Source: Blasia pusilla (Eukaryota; Marchantiophyta; Marchantiopsida; Blasiales). From it: a DNA stretch of 64,000 bases. Of this stretch, positions 10,440 through 21,149 are shown in pieces. Location: contig CM114275.1 of the NCBI GenBank assembly GCA_050084515.1, positions 13,888,001 to 13,952,000 of the forward strand, in the 5' to 3' direction. The notes below the pieces were generated by a model that was given only the letters and a program-made list of their open reading frames with translations, made no database searches and had not been told where the DNA came from. Each line of letters opens with the position of its first letter. The stretch's first letter is position 1. Position numbers and translations under genes: made by a program.

Positions 10440-11480
10440 GGGCAGATAAAAAAAATGAGACAAAATTTAGGCTTTACAAATTTTTTTCCATGTGTGGGTG
10501 TTCATTTGAAGTTTTGATTTTTTCCATGTGTTCCTGGGTTTGGAGTGCCTCTTTGGGAAAAGTTTCATGATTTTTGGAACTATGGTTGAGGGGGAGGGGA
10601 GAAAAACAGATATCAAGAAGGAAGAGGAGGGCTTCGAGTAGGAATGTTCCAAGTCTTTATTTCATTTTCATGTTCATATTGAGGTATGTTTTTTTGCAAC
10701 CATTGGATGGTGTTGAAGACCATTTTTAGAGTTTAAAATTTTTATTTTCATGTGTGGGGGTTTATTTGAAGTTTTGATTTTTTTCCCTATGTTCCTAGGC
10801 TTGGATTTCCTCTTTGAGAAACGTTTCATGATTTTTGGAACCGTGGTTGAGGGAGAGGGGAGTAAAAGAGGGATCAAGAAGGAAGAGGAGGGCTTTGAGT
10901 AGGAATGTTACAAGTCTTTGTTTCATTTTCATGTTCACATTGAGATTTTATTTTCAACCATTGGATGGTGTTGACACTTGGCAAATACCTTGATATTACA
11001 TCCCTTGCAATCTTCAATGGTTCAGATCTACGTTTTGGGCTTCCACGCTCAAAAACAAAATAGGATACCATTTTTAGGGTTTAAAATTTTTATTTTCATG
11101 TGTGGATGCTCTTTTGAAGTTTTGATTTTTTTCATGTGTTCTTGGGCTTGAAGTGCCTCTTTGGGATAAGTTTCATGATTTTAGGAACCCTGGTTGAGGG
11201 GAAGGGGAGAAAACGAGGGGTCAAGAAGGAAGAGGAGGGCTACGAGTAGGAATGTTCAAAGTCTTTGTTTCATTTTGATGTTCATATTGAATTTTCTTTT
11301 GTTCCAACCATTGGATTGTGTGGAAACACGGGAGATGCTTTTCAATTAAATTCCTTGCAAACTTCAACGGTTCAGATGTGCCATTATAGCTCCCATACTT
11401 TAACAAAAAGGGAGACGATTTTTAGGGTATATGACTTTAATCTCCATGTGTGGGCGGTCATTTGAAGTCTCTATGTTCCT
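10440..11480. repeat. Tandem array of ~260-350 base units
   Basis: A unit recurs starting near 10485, 10743, 11093 and (partial) 11440. Markers in order are CATGTGTGGG, GAAGTTTTGATTTTTT, GTGCCTCTTTGGGA, TTTCATGATTTT, GGTTGAGGG.GAGGGGAG, TCAAGAAGGAAGAGGAGGGC, a TTTCATTTT block, and CAACCATTGGAT. Units two and three carry about 90 extra bases before the next start. Short ORFs on the - strand here are by-products of the repeat. Confidence 0.85.
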
Positions 11481-11679
11481 AGGCTTGGATTGCTTCTTTG
11501 AGAAACTTTCTTGGTTTTTTGGCTTGGATTGATTTTTTGGTTGGAAAAAATTGGATGATTTTTTAATCCCTAGCTTATGTGATATGTTGAATTTGATGTG
11601 GCAAGGTATGTGGCTTTTTGGGATCGTTTTTAAATTCTCTCTTTTTTTTCTTCCCGACACATCCAAGCCGTAGATCAAA
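11481..11679. other. Non-coding spacer
   Basis: T-rich sequence with repeated TTTTTTGG words, and no gene, between the tandem array and the short duplication. Confidence 0.4.
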
Positions 11680-11791
11680 CGGATCTATTCTCTCGTTCTT
11701 GTCGCATAGTGCGGCCGCGCTTTGGAGCCTCGTTTGGATCTATTCTCTCGTTCTAACGTGGGATGCGGCCACGCTTTGGAGCCTTGTTTGG
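11680..11791. repeat. Imperfect tandem duplication (~56 bases)
   Basis: GGATCTATTCTCTCGTTCT followed by a GCGGCC.CGCTTTGGAGCC block occurs twice in direct succession (about 11680-11735 and 11736-11791), directly left of the CT microsatellite. Confidence 0.8.
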
Positions 11792-11817
11792 AGCTTCGTT
11801 TGCCTCATGCGGCTGAA

Positions 11818-11820
<3 letters not shown>

Positions 11821-11912
<92 letters not shown>
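11821..11912. repeat. (CT)n microsatellite, about 46 units
   Basis: An uninterrupted TC dinucleotide run. Leu-Ser and Arg-Glu ORFs across it are artefacts of the repeat. Confidence 0.98.
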
Positions 11913-11915
<3 letters not shown>

Positions 11916-13099
11916 CCACTGTTTCTCTCTCCAGTGTTCTAGTTGCCAATAGAGATTGAAGGTGCTCAGTGGATTTTCTTGCAAGGCAACGGTTTTGCAT
12001 AAGCGCAGCTCCATACTCTCACCTGATAAGCTTCAACACTGCTCCCTGCATCAAGCTTTTGGGGCCCGCTGATTTTGATTCGGAAATGGTATTGGAGAGT
12101 GCTCAACTCACATTTACGTTTCCAATGTTGTCTCAGTAGAGCTCTACGTAAGTGCCAATCACTCGGAGAAGGAGAAGAAACATTCTAGCAGAATCATCGA
12201 TGAGGAAGTAAAGCCAAGCAAGATTTGCAACAAACCGCGATCAGGTGGGTGTGGCTCGTATTCTTGCTCATCGGTTACACTCATGTCTCTATTTTGTTTT
12301 GATATGGTCGATTGAAGAGACATTTCTCCGTCGCTTGTGCATCTCAACCGTGAAAGAGAGAATGCGGTAAGTGCGTTAAGTTGAAAGAGAGACCGTCAAC
12401 AACAATAGGGAATGGAAGGGCAAGGATTTCAATTGATGGGGAAGAATCAGACAGTGCTTCTCACTAATTTTTATGGATCCCGACTTGGGATGCGTATTTA
12501 GGTAGAACGGGTACAGGTTAGGAGTTATCGAATCACAATCAGCCAGCTTGGGATTTCTCTTCTTGTGATCCAGGGTTAGTGCCCTTTCTAGAAGCCCAAG
12601 GAGACTAGCTCTCTCAATCTTGAGTAGAAAATAGAAAATTACAAAAGAAACACCATCCTGACATTGTGGGCAAACAGGTTTGTACATGTTCAAACAAAAT
12701 TCATGCTACTGATTTTGACTGTCATAGAGATATGTAAACGATTCTTTTATGTATGGTTGGTGTAGAGAGACAACACTCATCAAGTAGTGCCTGTCGTAGC
12801 CTTATGACCATAGACCCAGCGCCTAGGTTGGATGGTGCTAGAGACTAGGATGGGTGTAGAGAGAGGAAAACGTCAAGAAGGTATCATGAGGAAGGAGGCA
12901 CTCTTGTATAGTTTGAGTGCAGACCATACAAAGTGCCTATTGGAAGCTGCTTACACCACTATCTATATTACCTGATTGGAATCCCCAATACACATTACTT
13001 ACCAGTGTGGTAGCTTTGGGTTTGTGAAGAGAGAGAAAGAATGAATGATTGAAGTGAATTATTGTCTATGGGGACCCAAACTGAGTCATGGGACTTGGA
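11913..13099. other. Gene-poor interval
   Basis: No recognisable protein in any frame. The short ORFs on the - strand (for example 12376-12693) show no family motif. The right end (about 12900-13100) could be LTR or 3' untranslated sequence of the antisense Copia fragment that follows, but no partner LTR is seen. Confidence 0.4.
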
Positions 13100-14316
13100 T
13101 GCGCAAATTGTGCAACCATGGACGAAGAAGAACACAAAAAAAGAGGTTCCACAAGATACTTGATCCAGGTGTTGTTCTCTCTTCGCACACTTGTGTAAGA
13201 ATTTAGGATTTTTGCTTAATGCAATACTTCCTTTGTTGTCAACCTGTAGGGATGTAGGAGTCATCTGTTCATATCCAAGATCATTCAATAAGCTCCTCAA
13301 CCAGATCACCTCCTGAGAAGCAAGAGAAAGCGCCATGTACTCTGCCTCAGTTGTAGAGAGTGCAATAGTTCTTTGTTTCTTATTGCACCACCTCATCACC
13401 CCTCAACTTAACAAGAAGACATATCCACTTGTTGATCTTCTTTCATCAGTATCATCTCCCCAACTTGCATCTGAGAACCCTTCCCTGATTGGTCCATTTC
13501 CTTGATGCATGTATTCCAAGTATGTTCTTGTTGTGCCACGCAAATATCTGAATACTCTCTTCAGACATTTCCAATGTTCTATTGTAGGTTTTCTGGTGTA
13601 CCTGGCTAAGATACCAACTGGGTATGCTAAATCTGCTCTGACACCAACCAATGGTCTTTCTACCAAGTGGCAAATCTACAAACTCCCATGTCTCATTTTT
13701 CTCTAATGAGACCTTTTCTTCGCCCTGACTGCTCCCCTTTGTTTGAATCATTCCTGCTCATAGCCTCACTCAAAGAGTTGGGCTCTACAACTCCTTCTTC
13801 AATAGCATGAGCTTCATTTATCCCCAACCTTTCTACAGGTTTGGAAATTTTTCCAGATCTCCTTTGCTCTGAGATCTCCTTGATCACTCCCTCTGTGGAC
13901 TCATGTGCCTCTATAACTTGCTTGGCTGCACTTCTCCTTTGTACACCTTTATAGGCTGACCATCTTCAACATGATCTTCCTCTCTTACACCTTGGGTGCA
14001 AGTATCTAATCCTCCACTACATTCTGCAAGTGTATCCTTTGATACTTCCTCCTTATCAGCATCTTGATGTGAGTTTGACACTACAGGGATGATTATAGGA
14101 GTGACAATAGAAGTGATTACTGGCACCACTTTGGTGACCATTGACTCTTTGTGCCCAGAGTCTTTCAAAAAACTCTTCTCATCAAAAGTCACATCATTGC
14201 TTCGAATTGCCTTGCAGGTTCTAGGATTATACAACATGTATCCTTTCAGCCCTTCTTCATACCCAACAAATAATGGTGAACAATTCTGGTGTGTTACTAA
14301 ACCGGGATTGTGCATA
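13100..14316 (-). pseudogene. Ty1/Copia pol fragment, internally deleted
   Basis: Read on the - strand from 14316 down, the first part is the integrase C-terminal domain (FVGYEEGLKGYMLYNPRT, then SNDVTFDE) and an acidic linker. Next comes the RT start (NETWEFVDLPLGRKTIG, near 13690), joined near 13650 to the RT/RNase H linker (ADLAYPVGILARYTRKPT, WKCLKRVFRYLRGT). RNase H follows (STTEAEYMALSLASQEVIWL, about 13330; VDNKGSIALSKNPKF). Most of RT with its YVDD site is missing. Frameshifts occur near 13403 and 13750. It looks like a different Copia lineage from the one at 5-7 kb, and no LTR is assigned. Confidence 0.85.
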
Positions 14317-14379
14317 TAGGCTAGTGAATGTGTTGAAAAGTTTTGGTGTTACCAAAACTTGTCAGCATAAATCTGATTG

Positions 14380-15259
14380 CACATGCTGGCATTCTATTTG
14401 TGCAGGGTGTATTGAAGGAGACCATAGGGAAGTGACTGCACTATTGGAGGCCATTGGATTTGACAACTAGTGGATTGCTGGTCCTTTTTGCGCATCATAG
14501 AGAGTCATCATGGATGACTGTTCTCTGCCGTGGGTAAGAATTGCATACACACATACACAATGGAGAATGTTTCCCTATTAGATCAGTACTCATATGCTAA
14601 GCACCACCGGATGGATCCCCCATGATGCTTTTCTTGTGATGAGGGAGGTGATGTTATATTTTGTGATGGTGCGTGCTTGTGGTAACCATTTTCATTGGAT
14701 TGGAGGTGGCATGCCCACCAACCCAGATAGTGGCAAGGGTAAGACGTGCATCCCTGTTGTGCTGCCTGGAAATCACGATTGGAGTGGACCTTGGGTATGT
14801 GACCTATGTGTTGATGACAGAGCCATTTGTTTCTCTTGTGGGTTGGTTGGTCGTGTTTTTGGGCATACTGAGTTTGAAACGCGACTCATCAAGTGTGCTC
14901 ACCCGGATTGTTATTCCTTTTATCACCCGAGATGTGTGAAGATCCGCTTCCTTGTCGGAGGACTCTCGCTGTCTCACGTTGAGGCTCACACAATGCAAAG
15001 CCCTCTTGTTGCTCTTGATGCACTCATCTGCTCGTGTCACTATTGTGATGCGTGCAAGATATATCATGCGGGTATATATGACTTAGTGTAGTGTCGTAGA
15101 TGCCCCCGTGCTTGGTGTTATGATCAAACCCCAGGAGGCAAGAGACACATGCATAAAGGCTGTGATGTTAATGGCAGGTGGAATTTTGGTGAGTGGCGAC
15201 TTGTATATTGCTGTCGTCATATAATTCCAGAGGTCCAGTCTGTGCCTACTCGGGATTAA
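14380..15259 (+). pseudogene. EDM2-like multiple-PHD module, decayed
   Basis: Three zinc-finger blocks appear in the order typical of EDM2-type plant proteins. The first (about 14626-14700) reads CDEGGDVIFCDGAC then CGNHFHW, broken by an extra ~4 bases near 14672. The second (14785-14940) reads WVCDLCVDDRAICFSCGLVG, then IKCAHPDCYSFYHPRCVK. The third reads ICSCHYCDACK, then after a TAG at 15089 CRRCPRAWCYD and LVYCCRHIIPEV..VPTRD, matching the family's (I/L)YC.KHEI..E.GTP.RD ending. EDM2 is a known plant chromatin factor acting in heterochromatin and transposon control. Here two lesions and the absence of the downstream part argue for a captured or degenerate fragment. It sits 290 bases upstream of a transposase-like gene on the same strand. 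Confidence 0.6.
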
Positions 15260-15548
15260 ACCTATATTCGTGTAATAGATGCAAGAGAGACTTTAACGTC
15301 AATTGATTTAGCAAGTTTTGCCACTAGATTTTGCGATTTAGGATTGATGATTTAGAAGAAAATGTTTGCCCCGTGGTGGCTTTAAACGCAATATCTGAAA
15401 TTAAGGAGGTGACATCAATGTGTATACTCCTATGGCGTCCAAAATTCTATAACCTCTCGCAAAGAATTTCTTTGGATCTGATCTGTGGTGTTATATTCTC
15501 TATTGTGGTTTGTATAACAGGTTGCTATGTGTATCCCCATAGTTTCTA

Positions 15549-16883
15549 ATGTTGACCTGTACTAGAGCTAGTATCAGATTGGTTGAAAAGAGGAGTGAAG
15601 GAGAGAATGATGAGCCTATTTGTGTCTTACGTTACTTAGATGGGCAGACACTAGCAGATCTCCGTCTGAAATGTTCTGCAATTGTGGAATTTGATTTTGA
15701 TTTCTGGGACTTCAAGCTCCCTGGTAGAACGCATCGGAATGCAGAGAAGGTAATTTTGCTGATGGAATTGGATGGTATAGCAGGTGTCATTCAACAATTA
15801 CTTGTAGGCCCTTGTGGGAAGACAACGCAAGTGTCCTCTCAGTCTTCTGCAGCCACCGTGTCTATTGTAGCCGAGACTGTAGCAGGTTCAGCTCCTGTGT
15901 CTCAGAACCATACTGAAATTGAGGCACATCTGGTGGATTCAATTGATATCTCAAACCAAGGTTCTGTTCGTGCCTTGTTTGAGTCAATGTTGATGGCAGA
16001 TCCAGCTGCAAAATGCTGGAATGATGAGTTCATCAGATTAGGGAAGTGGGTTGAGAAGAATGGATACAAAGACCACGATTGGAGGGTGAAGACATGGGAT
16101 GATGGAACATATGTCAGAGGACACCTAGAGTGTTTGGAGTGTAGAGTGAACTATGGGAATGCAGAGAATTCCCAAAATGTGAAAGCTATTGCAAATTGCT
16201 TTAGCAACTTTAGGACAAAGCATCTAGTTAATCTGAAACACAAGGATAGTTTTTGTAAGAGAAGAAAATTGCCTACATCATTGATGGAGCCTAGTGATGT
16301 TGTTCACAGACCTCATTTTGATCATGGTGAGGCCATCTCTAGAGGACTAGAGATTGTCTCCCAATTGAATGAGGATGTTGGGGGTGATAGGGAGGTGTTC
16401 TTTGTGACACCATCTCCCACAGATCCTCAGTATGCCAATATGTCATACCTATTTAAGGTCAGGTGTAGGGTCTGTGGAAAGTTGCATATAGATATGTGCC
16501 CAAAGAAACTGAATTTGGATCATAATTTGAGACAACACATGGTTAGCCGGGATCACTTGGATGCCTCTGAGGTCAAGGAGGCTTCTGTGGAGATTGCATT
16601 GAGGTCTGGGAAGAGAGGAAGACCAAGGAAAGCAGATACTAGGGATCAACACCCATCACAGGGATCAATCCTGAGGTTCTTTACAGGAGATAAGTCCAAC
16701 GTTGGGAGCTCTTCAGGGAAAGGTGGGTCAGATCCAGCAATAGATCCAGGACTAAGTTTGCTTTGTTGGGGATTGTGGGATGAAATGCTAAAGTGGAGAG
16801 GAGATCGGATGGAAGTCAAGGCTGTTCTTGATGATCAAGAGGGAGGGGCCTTGTGGGATTGTGAGTTAACCTGTTGTGTATAG
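15549..16883 (+). CDS. Large ORF with zinc-finger-like and AT-hook motifs; N-terminal part of transposase-like gene
   Basis: The 444-codon ORF is the longest open frame in the window. Residues 1-100 are of unknown fold. The middle holds CLECRVNYGN and a Cys/His cluster (FKVRCRVCGKLHIDMC, then LDHNLRQHMVSRDH), which looks like a C2H2/BED-type DNA-binding finger near residues 300-335. A classic AT-hook (SGKRGRPRKA) follows at about residue 355, then a Ser/Gly-rich linker. It ends at a stop at 16881-16883, where the next part of the gene overlaps in another frame (from 16874), so a single frameshift or a missed intron separates them. DNA binding is a reasonable inference. I do not recognise the family by name. 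Confidence 0.6.
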   Translation: MLTCTRASIRLVEKRSEGENDEPICVLRYLDGQTLADLRLKCSAIVEFDFDFWDFKLPGRTHRNAEKVILLMELDGIAGVIQQLLVGPCGKTTQVSSQSSAATVSIVAETVAGSAPVSQNHTEIEAHLVDSIDISNQGSVRALFESMLMADPAAKCWNDEFIRLGKWVEKNGYKDHDWRVKTWDDGTYVRGHLECLECRVNYGNAENSQNVKAIANCFSNFRTKHLVNLKHKDSFCKRRKLPTSLMEPSDVVHRPHFDHGEAISRGLEIVSQLNEDVGGDREVFFVTPSPTDPQYANMSYLFKVRCRVCGKLHIDMCPKKLNLDHNLRQHMVSRDHLDASEVKEASVEIALRSGKRGRPRKADTRDQHPSQGSILRFFTGDKSNVGSSSGKGGSDPAIDPGLSLLCWGLWDEMLKWRGDRMEVKAVLDDQEGGALWDCELTCCV

Positions 16884-19066
16884 GTTACAATCCTACTCTA
16901 GAGTCTATAGTGACCATTCATGGTTGTTTTAGACACAAGCAATGTGAAAGGTTGTCTTACAATGGTGGCGGGTTTATGAACCTAACGTGTAGTAAATGTG
17001 AGTCAGTAAAGCGATTGGATGATTTCCATGGTCGGGTGCATAGGGAAGCAAAAGCTTTAGTGCCAAGAGGAGCCATAGATACCATTGGGGGGATACGGTT
17101 GGATTGTCTTACCAAGATAGAGCACAGAAAGCACGTTGCAAATTTAACTTCCAAATTCAGAAAGCAACGATGGCTTCTATCATAGTATGTTGCCAAAGTA
17201 GCTGCCTTGAGTACTAGGCGGAGGAAGCTAGAGGAATTGTTAGGAGTAGCTATAGATAGGAAGTATCTGAGACTGTTCCTTAGGAATATAGTGAATGGAC
17301 ATAGGACTGGAGCATTTGGTGGCAAAGAAGGGTTATGGGATTTCATGACAGATATTGCTAGAAATCTAACCAAGGCTGCCAAGGGTTTTAGGTACGGTAA
17401 GAGAACCAAAGCCATAGCCCAAGCAATGCTACAATTTGGTGGTAGGCAAGTGGCCCACTGCTTTCAGAAGAACTTAGGTGGTCCAAGTCTAAAAACATTG
17501 AAGCGAGATAGAGCCAAGTTACCACCCTTCACAGTTGGATTACGCAAAGAGATATTCGTGGAGGTTGGCAGAATTTTGTTTGCATCAAAGCAAACTCTTG
17601 GAATTGAAGGAGATGTCCCTGTATTATTTGCAGAGGATGAAACAAAGATTAAGGAGAGGCCCATGTGAGTGTTTGAGATTCAATACAAAAAATTATAAGC
17701 GAGATTCAATACAACAAATTATAAGCCTTTGAGCAATTGTTTCCTTCTGAATACAACCTAACATTAAAGAGTCATGGCTGACAGATGGGAGGCCAAGTAT
17801 GATACACTGATTGGGTTTTGTGGGCCCAAAGAGGCACACCAATGTTCATATGGAATGGAAGTACTGGTCGGGGAGGGTGATGAGGGCTACCACAAGATTG
17901 TAAGTACTTTCCAGGGCATGTATGCAAGAGTTGTCATTGTCAATCCTCTTCATGAATCTATGCCTAAATTGGCCATCTGTGTTACTGCCACGTGTAACAA
18001 GTTCACTGCAGAGTGGGTGAGACAACAGTGGGTGCAGTTGAAAGAAATGTGGGATGAGTATTGTCGGCTTGATGTCGGGCCATTATTAGGACATGCCAGT
18101 GACGAGGATGCTCGTCGTAGAAAACTGATGATGGAGGATTTTAGGGATGTTAACTCTACTGCACGTAGGTATAGTGTGGGGTGGGAAGGATGGCAATATT
18201 CTGTCTCTATTCTTCCTAATGATGATCTGTATGGCTTTGGAGACCAAGATGCACCTCACAATGGGAAGAAAGCAATTAATCCATTAGATAGATGCTCAAC
18301 TACTTGTATCCTTGGAAATCAACATGCATCTCTCTCATATGTGAAAAATGTCTATAACCACTACAAAATTCACGAGCATGGCTTGAAGTGGGATGATGTG
18401 AATAGGATTGATAGGCAAAATTGGGTTGGCCCTCAACGAATTGCTTCAAAGAGAGTGCAAGCTTGTTCGTAGGATATGTTTGAGAGAATGGATGTTTGCC
18501 ATGACAGAAGCCTAGGGACCCAACTATACTTGGAGGTTTGTGGTAATTACATTGATATTTTCTTCTCACGTAAGCATGACTTGAGGAGTCGTGTAGTTTT
18601 GGCATCTAAAGTGTCGTGGTTCTTTCGACTCTGGAGACTTTGGCTGAGACATTGTGATCATTCTTTGACAGAGAGTGTAGAATCTGTGATAGAGAAGAAC
18701 ATGATATCAGTGCAAGCTTTCCATGATATCAACATGTCTTGCCATTTTATTGTATTACTAATGTGTGCTTTCCGTGACAAGTATCCATACTTGCAAGTTC
18801 CATTTCACCTCCTAGGATCAGATTGTTGTAAGATCTTCTTCAGCAAGGTAGGTGGAATGAGTGGCCATGAACAGAACTATGATTTTGGGTCTTTGTTGGA
18901 TAGTGCAGTGGGGTTGAATAGACAGGCTAGCTTGGAATTTGGACCAGAAGGATTAAAGATTGGACAGTCTCATCCAAAGCAAGATCACGTGTGGGGAACT
19001 CTCCATCCGTTAGGTATAGGAGAAGATGCTCCTAATCTCTTTGACTATTCATTAATTCAGACATAG
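16874..19066 (+). pseudogene. Transposase-like core of unassigned superfamily
   Basis: One continuous frame runs from 16874 to 19066 with stops at 17183, 17666, 18470 and 19064. The first segment has a CSKCESV finger. Near 17607-17655 is VPVLFAEDETKIKERP, a plausible first catalytic acid block. Then come WEAKYDTLIGFCG, PLHESMPKLAICVTATCNKF and LGHASDEDARRRKLM (about 18081-18130), which looks like the second acid block of a DDE-type transposase. The stop at 17666 sits in GTGAGT after ERPM and may be removed by splicing (intron to about 17770). The others look like real lesions. A third acidic residue cannot be fixed by eye. No known superfamily name can be given safely. Confidence 0.5.
17675..17726. 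repeat. 26-base tandem duplication
   Basis: GAGATTCAATACA followed by AAAAATTATAAGC or ACAAATTATAAGC occurs twice back to back (17675-17700, 17701-17726). It lies inside the likely intron of the transposase-like gene. Confidence 0.9.
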
Positions 19067-19169
19067 AGATGGTAGTTCATGCCCTTAAAGAGGGTTTAGA
19101 TGAAGCAAAATCAATATTGAGCAGGTTGAATATGTCTCCTAGGTCCTCTTTGCCTACAAGTCAGAGGCG

Positions 19170-20175
19170 ATGGTGGTTGCGTCCATAAGATGTGGAGGCA
19201 GAGACGTGGCTGATTCTACTGTTATAAATGAGGCAGTTGCATGTGATGACTCTGAGGATTTTGTTGAACATAGACCAACAGTAGGCCCTTGCCCACCCGA
19301 GGAGTCTAGAGTTTATGAAACAAAAATTGATAATCCAATGCAGAGGGATTTCAAAAGTCTTGATGCTTGGGAAAGTGATGCACCAACCTTTGTTGAGTTT
19401 AGAGTGATTGGTGAGGACTTGGCTGAGGATGCAGATAACAATCCATCCATAGAGACAAAAATATTGGGACATGAGGTAAGGCATGTATTCGGTTCAGTTC
19501 TGCAGGATTGCACAGATGGAGTTCCTTGTCAAGTTGTGCCTACTCTGACATTTGAAGGCAAAATATACTACAAGTCCACTTTGGTGAGTGATTGGGCCTG
19601 CAATACTTTCATTTCTAAAGATAGGCTAACACGGATGTCACAGAAAATATATTACACTACAGGTAAGGTAAAAGAACCAAGTAATCTAGATTGCCCAACT
19701 TGTTATGTTGACATTGGAAGTGATGTAGCTATTTTTTTTGAGTCTACTACACAAGTTGGACCTTCTACTAGATCAAGTAAGTCAAAAGAAAAAAAAAAAA
19801 GACTTGGATGAGAACACAATAGTCCCTACAAAAGAGTTTTGGTTTGGTTGCATTCTATTCATAAAAAAAAAATACGGTAGTCAATGGGGTAGATGTAGAT
19901 CTCCTATTGATCTTTTGAACCGACCTGTCCCAAAAGATGGACAGACAGGCAATGTTTGTCATATATTGTGCAATTGGTATAGGCGCACAGGTAAGAGCAA
20001 CACCTTGTTCACATATGATGCATGTGATGGCCAATATATTGACATTGAAATGGTAATTTTGAATTTGAGCTTGTCCATAAAACCAAGTCTTACATCCAGG
20101 ATATATGAATTGGATAACAGTGATTTACGTGTGATCAATGATTACATCCGCAGCGTGTCGTCTTTTGCCAAGTGA
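19170..20175 (+). pseudogene. C-terminal part of the transposase-like gene
   Basis: Two overlapping ORFs (19170-19811, then from 19738 in another frame to a TGA at 20173) form one protein if the A-run at 19787-19800 is taken as the frameshift site. The first part is acidic and mentions GKIYYKSTLVSDWACNTFISKDR, with a CPTCYVD pair of cysteines. The second has FWFGCILFIKKKYGSQWGRC and CHILCNWYRRTGKS. I recognise no named domain. The same orientation and ~100-base spacing from the transposase-like core suggest the same gene. Past 20175 come an untranslated tail and then telomere-like repeats. Confidence 0.4.
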
Positions 20176-20639
20176 TGTGCATGTTATAGTGTGAAGTCAT
20201 TTTCTGAGTTTATGATAGGCTAGTTTTGGGAGGGGATAGATTAGGGGGATGACGGCATGGCCATATGAGCATCCTGCCCATACAGAGGTTCACTTCCTCT
20301 GTATTGCACTAAATATTGATTCAATGGAAACATGCAGATAATTCCACCTTACATATCATACTATGTTTGGCAGTGGCCTGGGTATTGCTGAAGGCTTTTG
20401 ATAGCCTATTATCAAGTGCAACAATACAAGACCGCCGCGCAAAGGGGTACTTATCTTTACTTTCAAGCCCCTAAACAAATCAAGGACACAAATTTACTTA
20501 ACAAAATATAGGGGTCATAATTTTTTTTAAATTGCGATTTTAAAGTAAGTAAGTGGGAGGAAAAAAAAAGTTCACTTATAAGTTAGGGGTTTCCGACCCC
20601 GAAACCTCGTAGGTGATGTAGGAGGTATACATAGAGTGT
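20176..20639. other. Non-coding tail
   Basis: No gene is seen. This probably includes the 3' untranslated part of the transposase-like gene. Homopolymer T and A runs precede the telomere-like block. Confidence 0.4.
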
Positions 20640-21115
20640 TCCCCCCGAGCAAAACCCTAAGCCATAAACCCTAAGCCATTAACCATAAAACCTAAACCCT
20701 AAGCCATAAACCATAAAACCTAAACCCTAAGCCATAAACCATAAAACCTAAACCCTAAGCCATAAACCCTAAAACCTAAGCCATAAACCCTAAACCCTAA
20801 ATCCTAAGCCATAAATCCTAAACCCTAAGCCCTAAGTCAATACTAACTTAGAGCAGTCTAGAGAAATATTATTAATCTAAAACCTAGACCCTAAGTCAAT
20901 ACTAACTTAAAGCAGTAGAGAGAAATGTATTTAATCTAAAACCTAAACCCTTAGCCATAAACACTAAGTCAATGCTAACTTAAAGCAATATAGAAAAATG
21001 TTATTAATCTAAACCCTCAACCCTAAGCCATAAACCCTACAACCTAAGCCATAAACCTTGAACCCTAAACCTTAAGCCATAAACCCTAAACCCTAAGCCA
21101 TAAACATGGTTGACA
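20640..21115. repeat. Interstitial degenerate telomere-like repeats
   Basis: Dense CCCTAAA-type words alternate with variants such as CCCTAAGCCATAAA and ACCTAAACCCTAAG, the plant-type telomere sequence on the C-rich strand. Inside it a ~60-base unit with AGTCAATACTAACTTA and TTAATCTAAAACCT recurs three times (about 20836, 20893 and 20967). It sits between the transposase-like gene and a methyltransferase fragment. Confidence 0.85.
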
Positions 21116-21149
21116 TAAAAAGTAAAACCTAAGTTGTACTCCCATTACA

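Noticed and set aside
11618-12014. Leu-Ser and Arg-Glu ORFs across the first CT tract
   Set aside because: They are translations of a dinucleotide repeat in different frames and have no independent support.
20640-21115. A true chromosome end
   Set aside because: The telomere-like words are degenerate, with long non-telomeric DNA on both sides, so this is interstitial.
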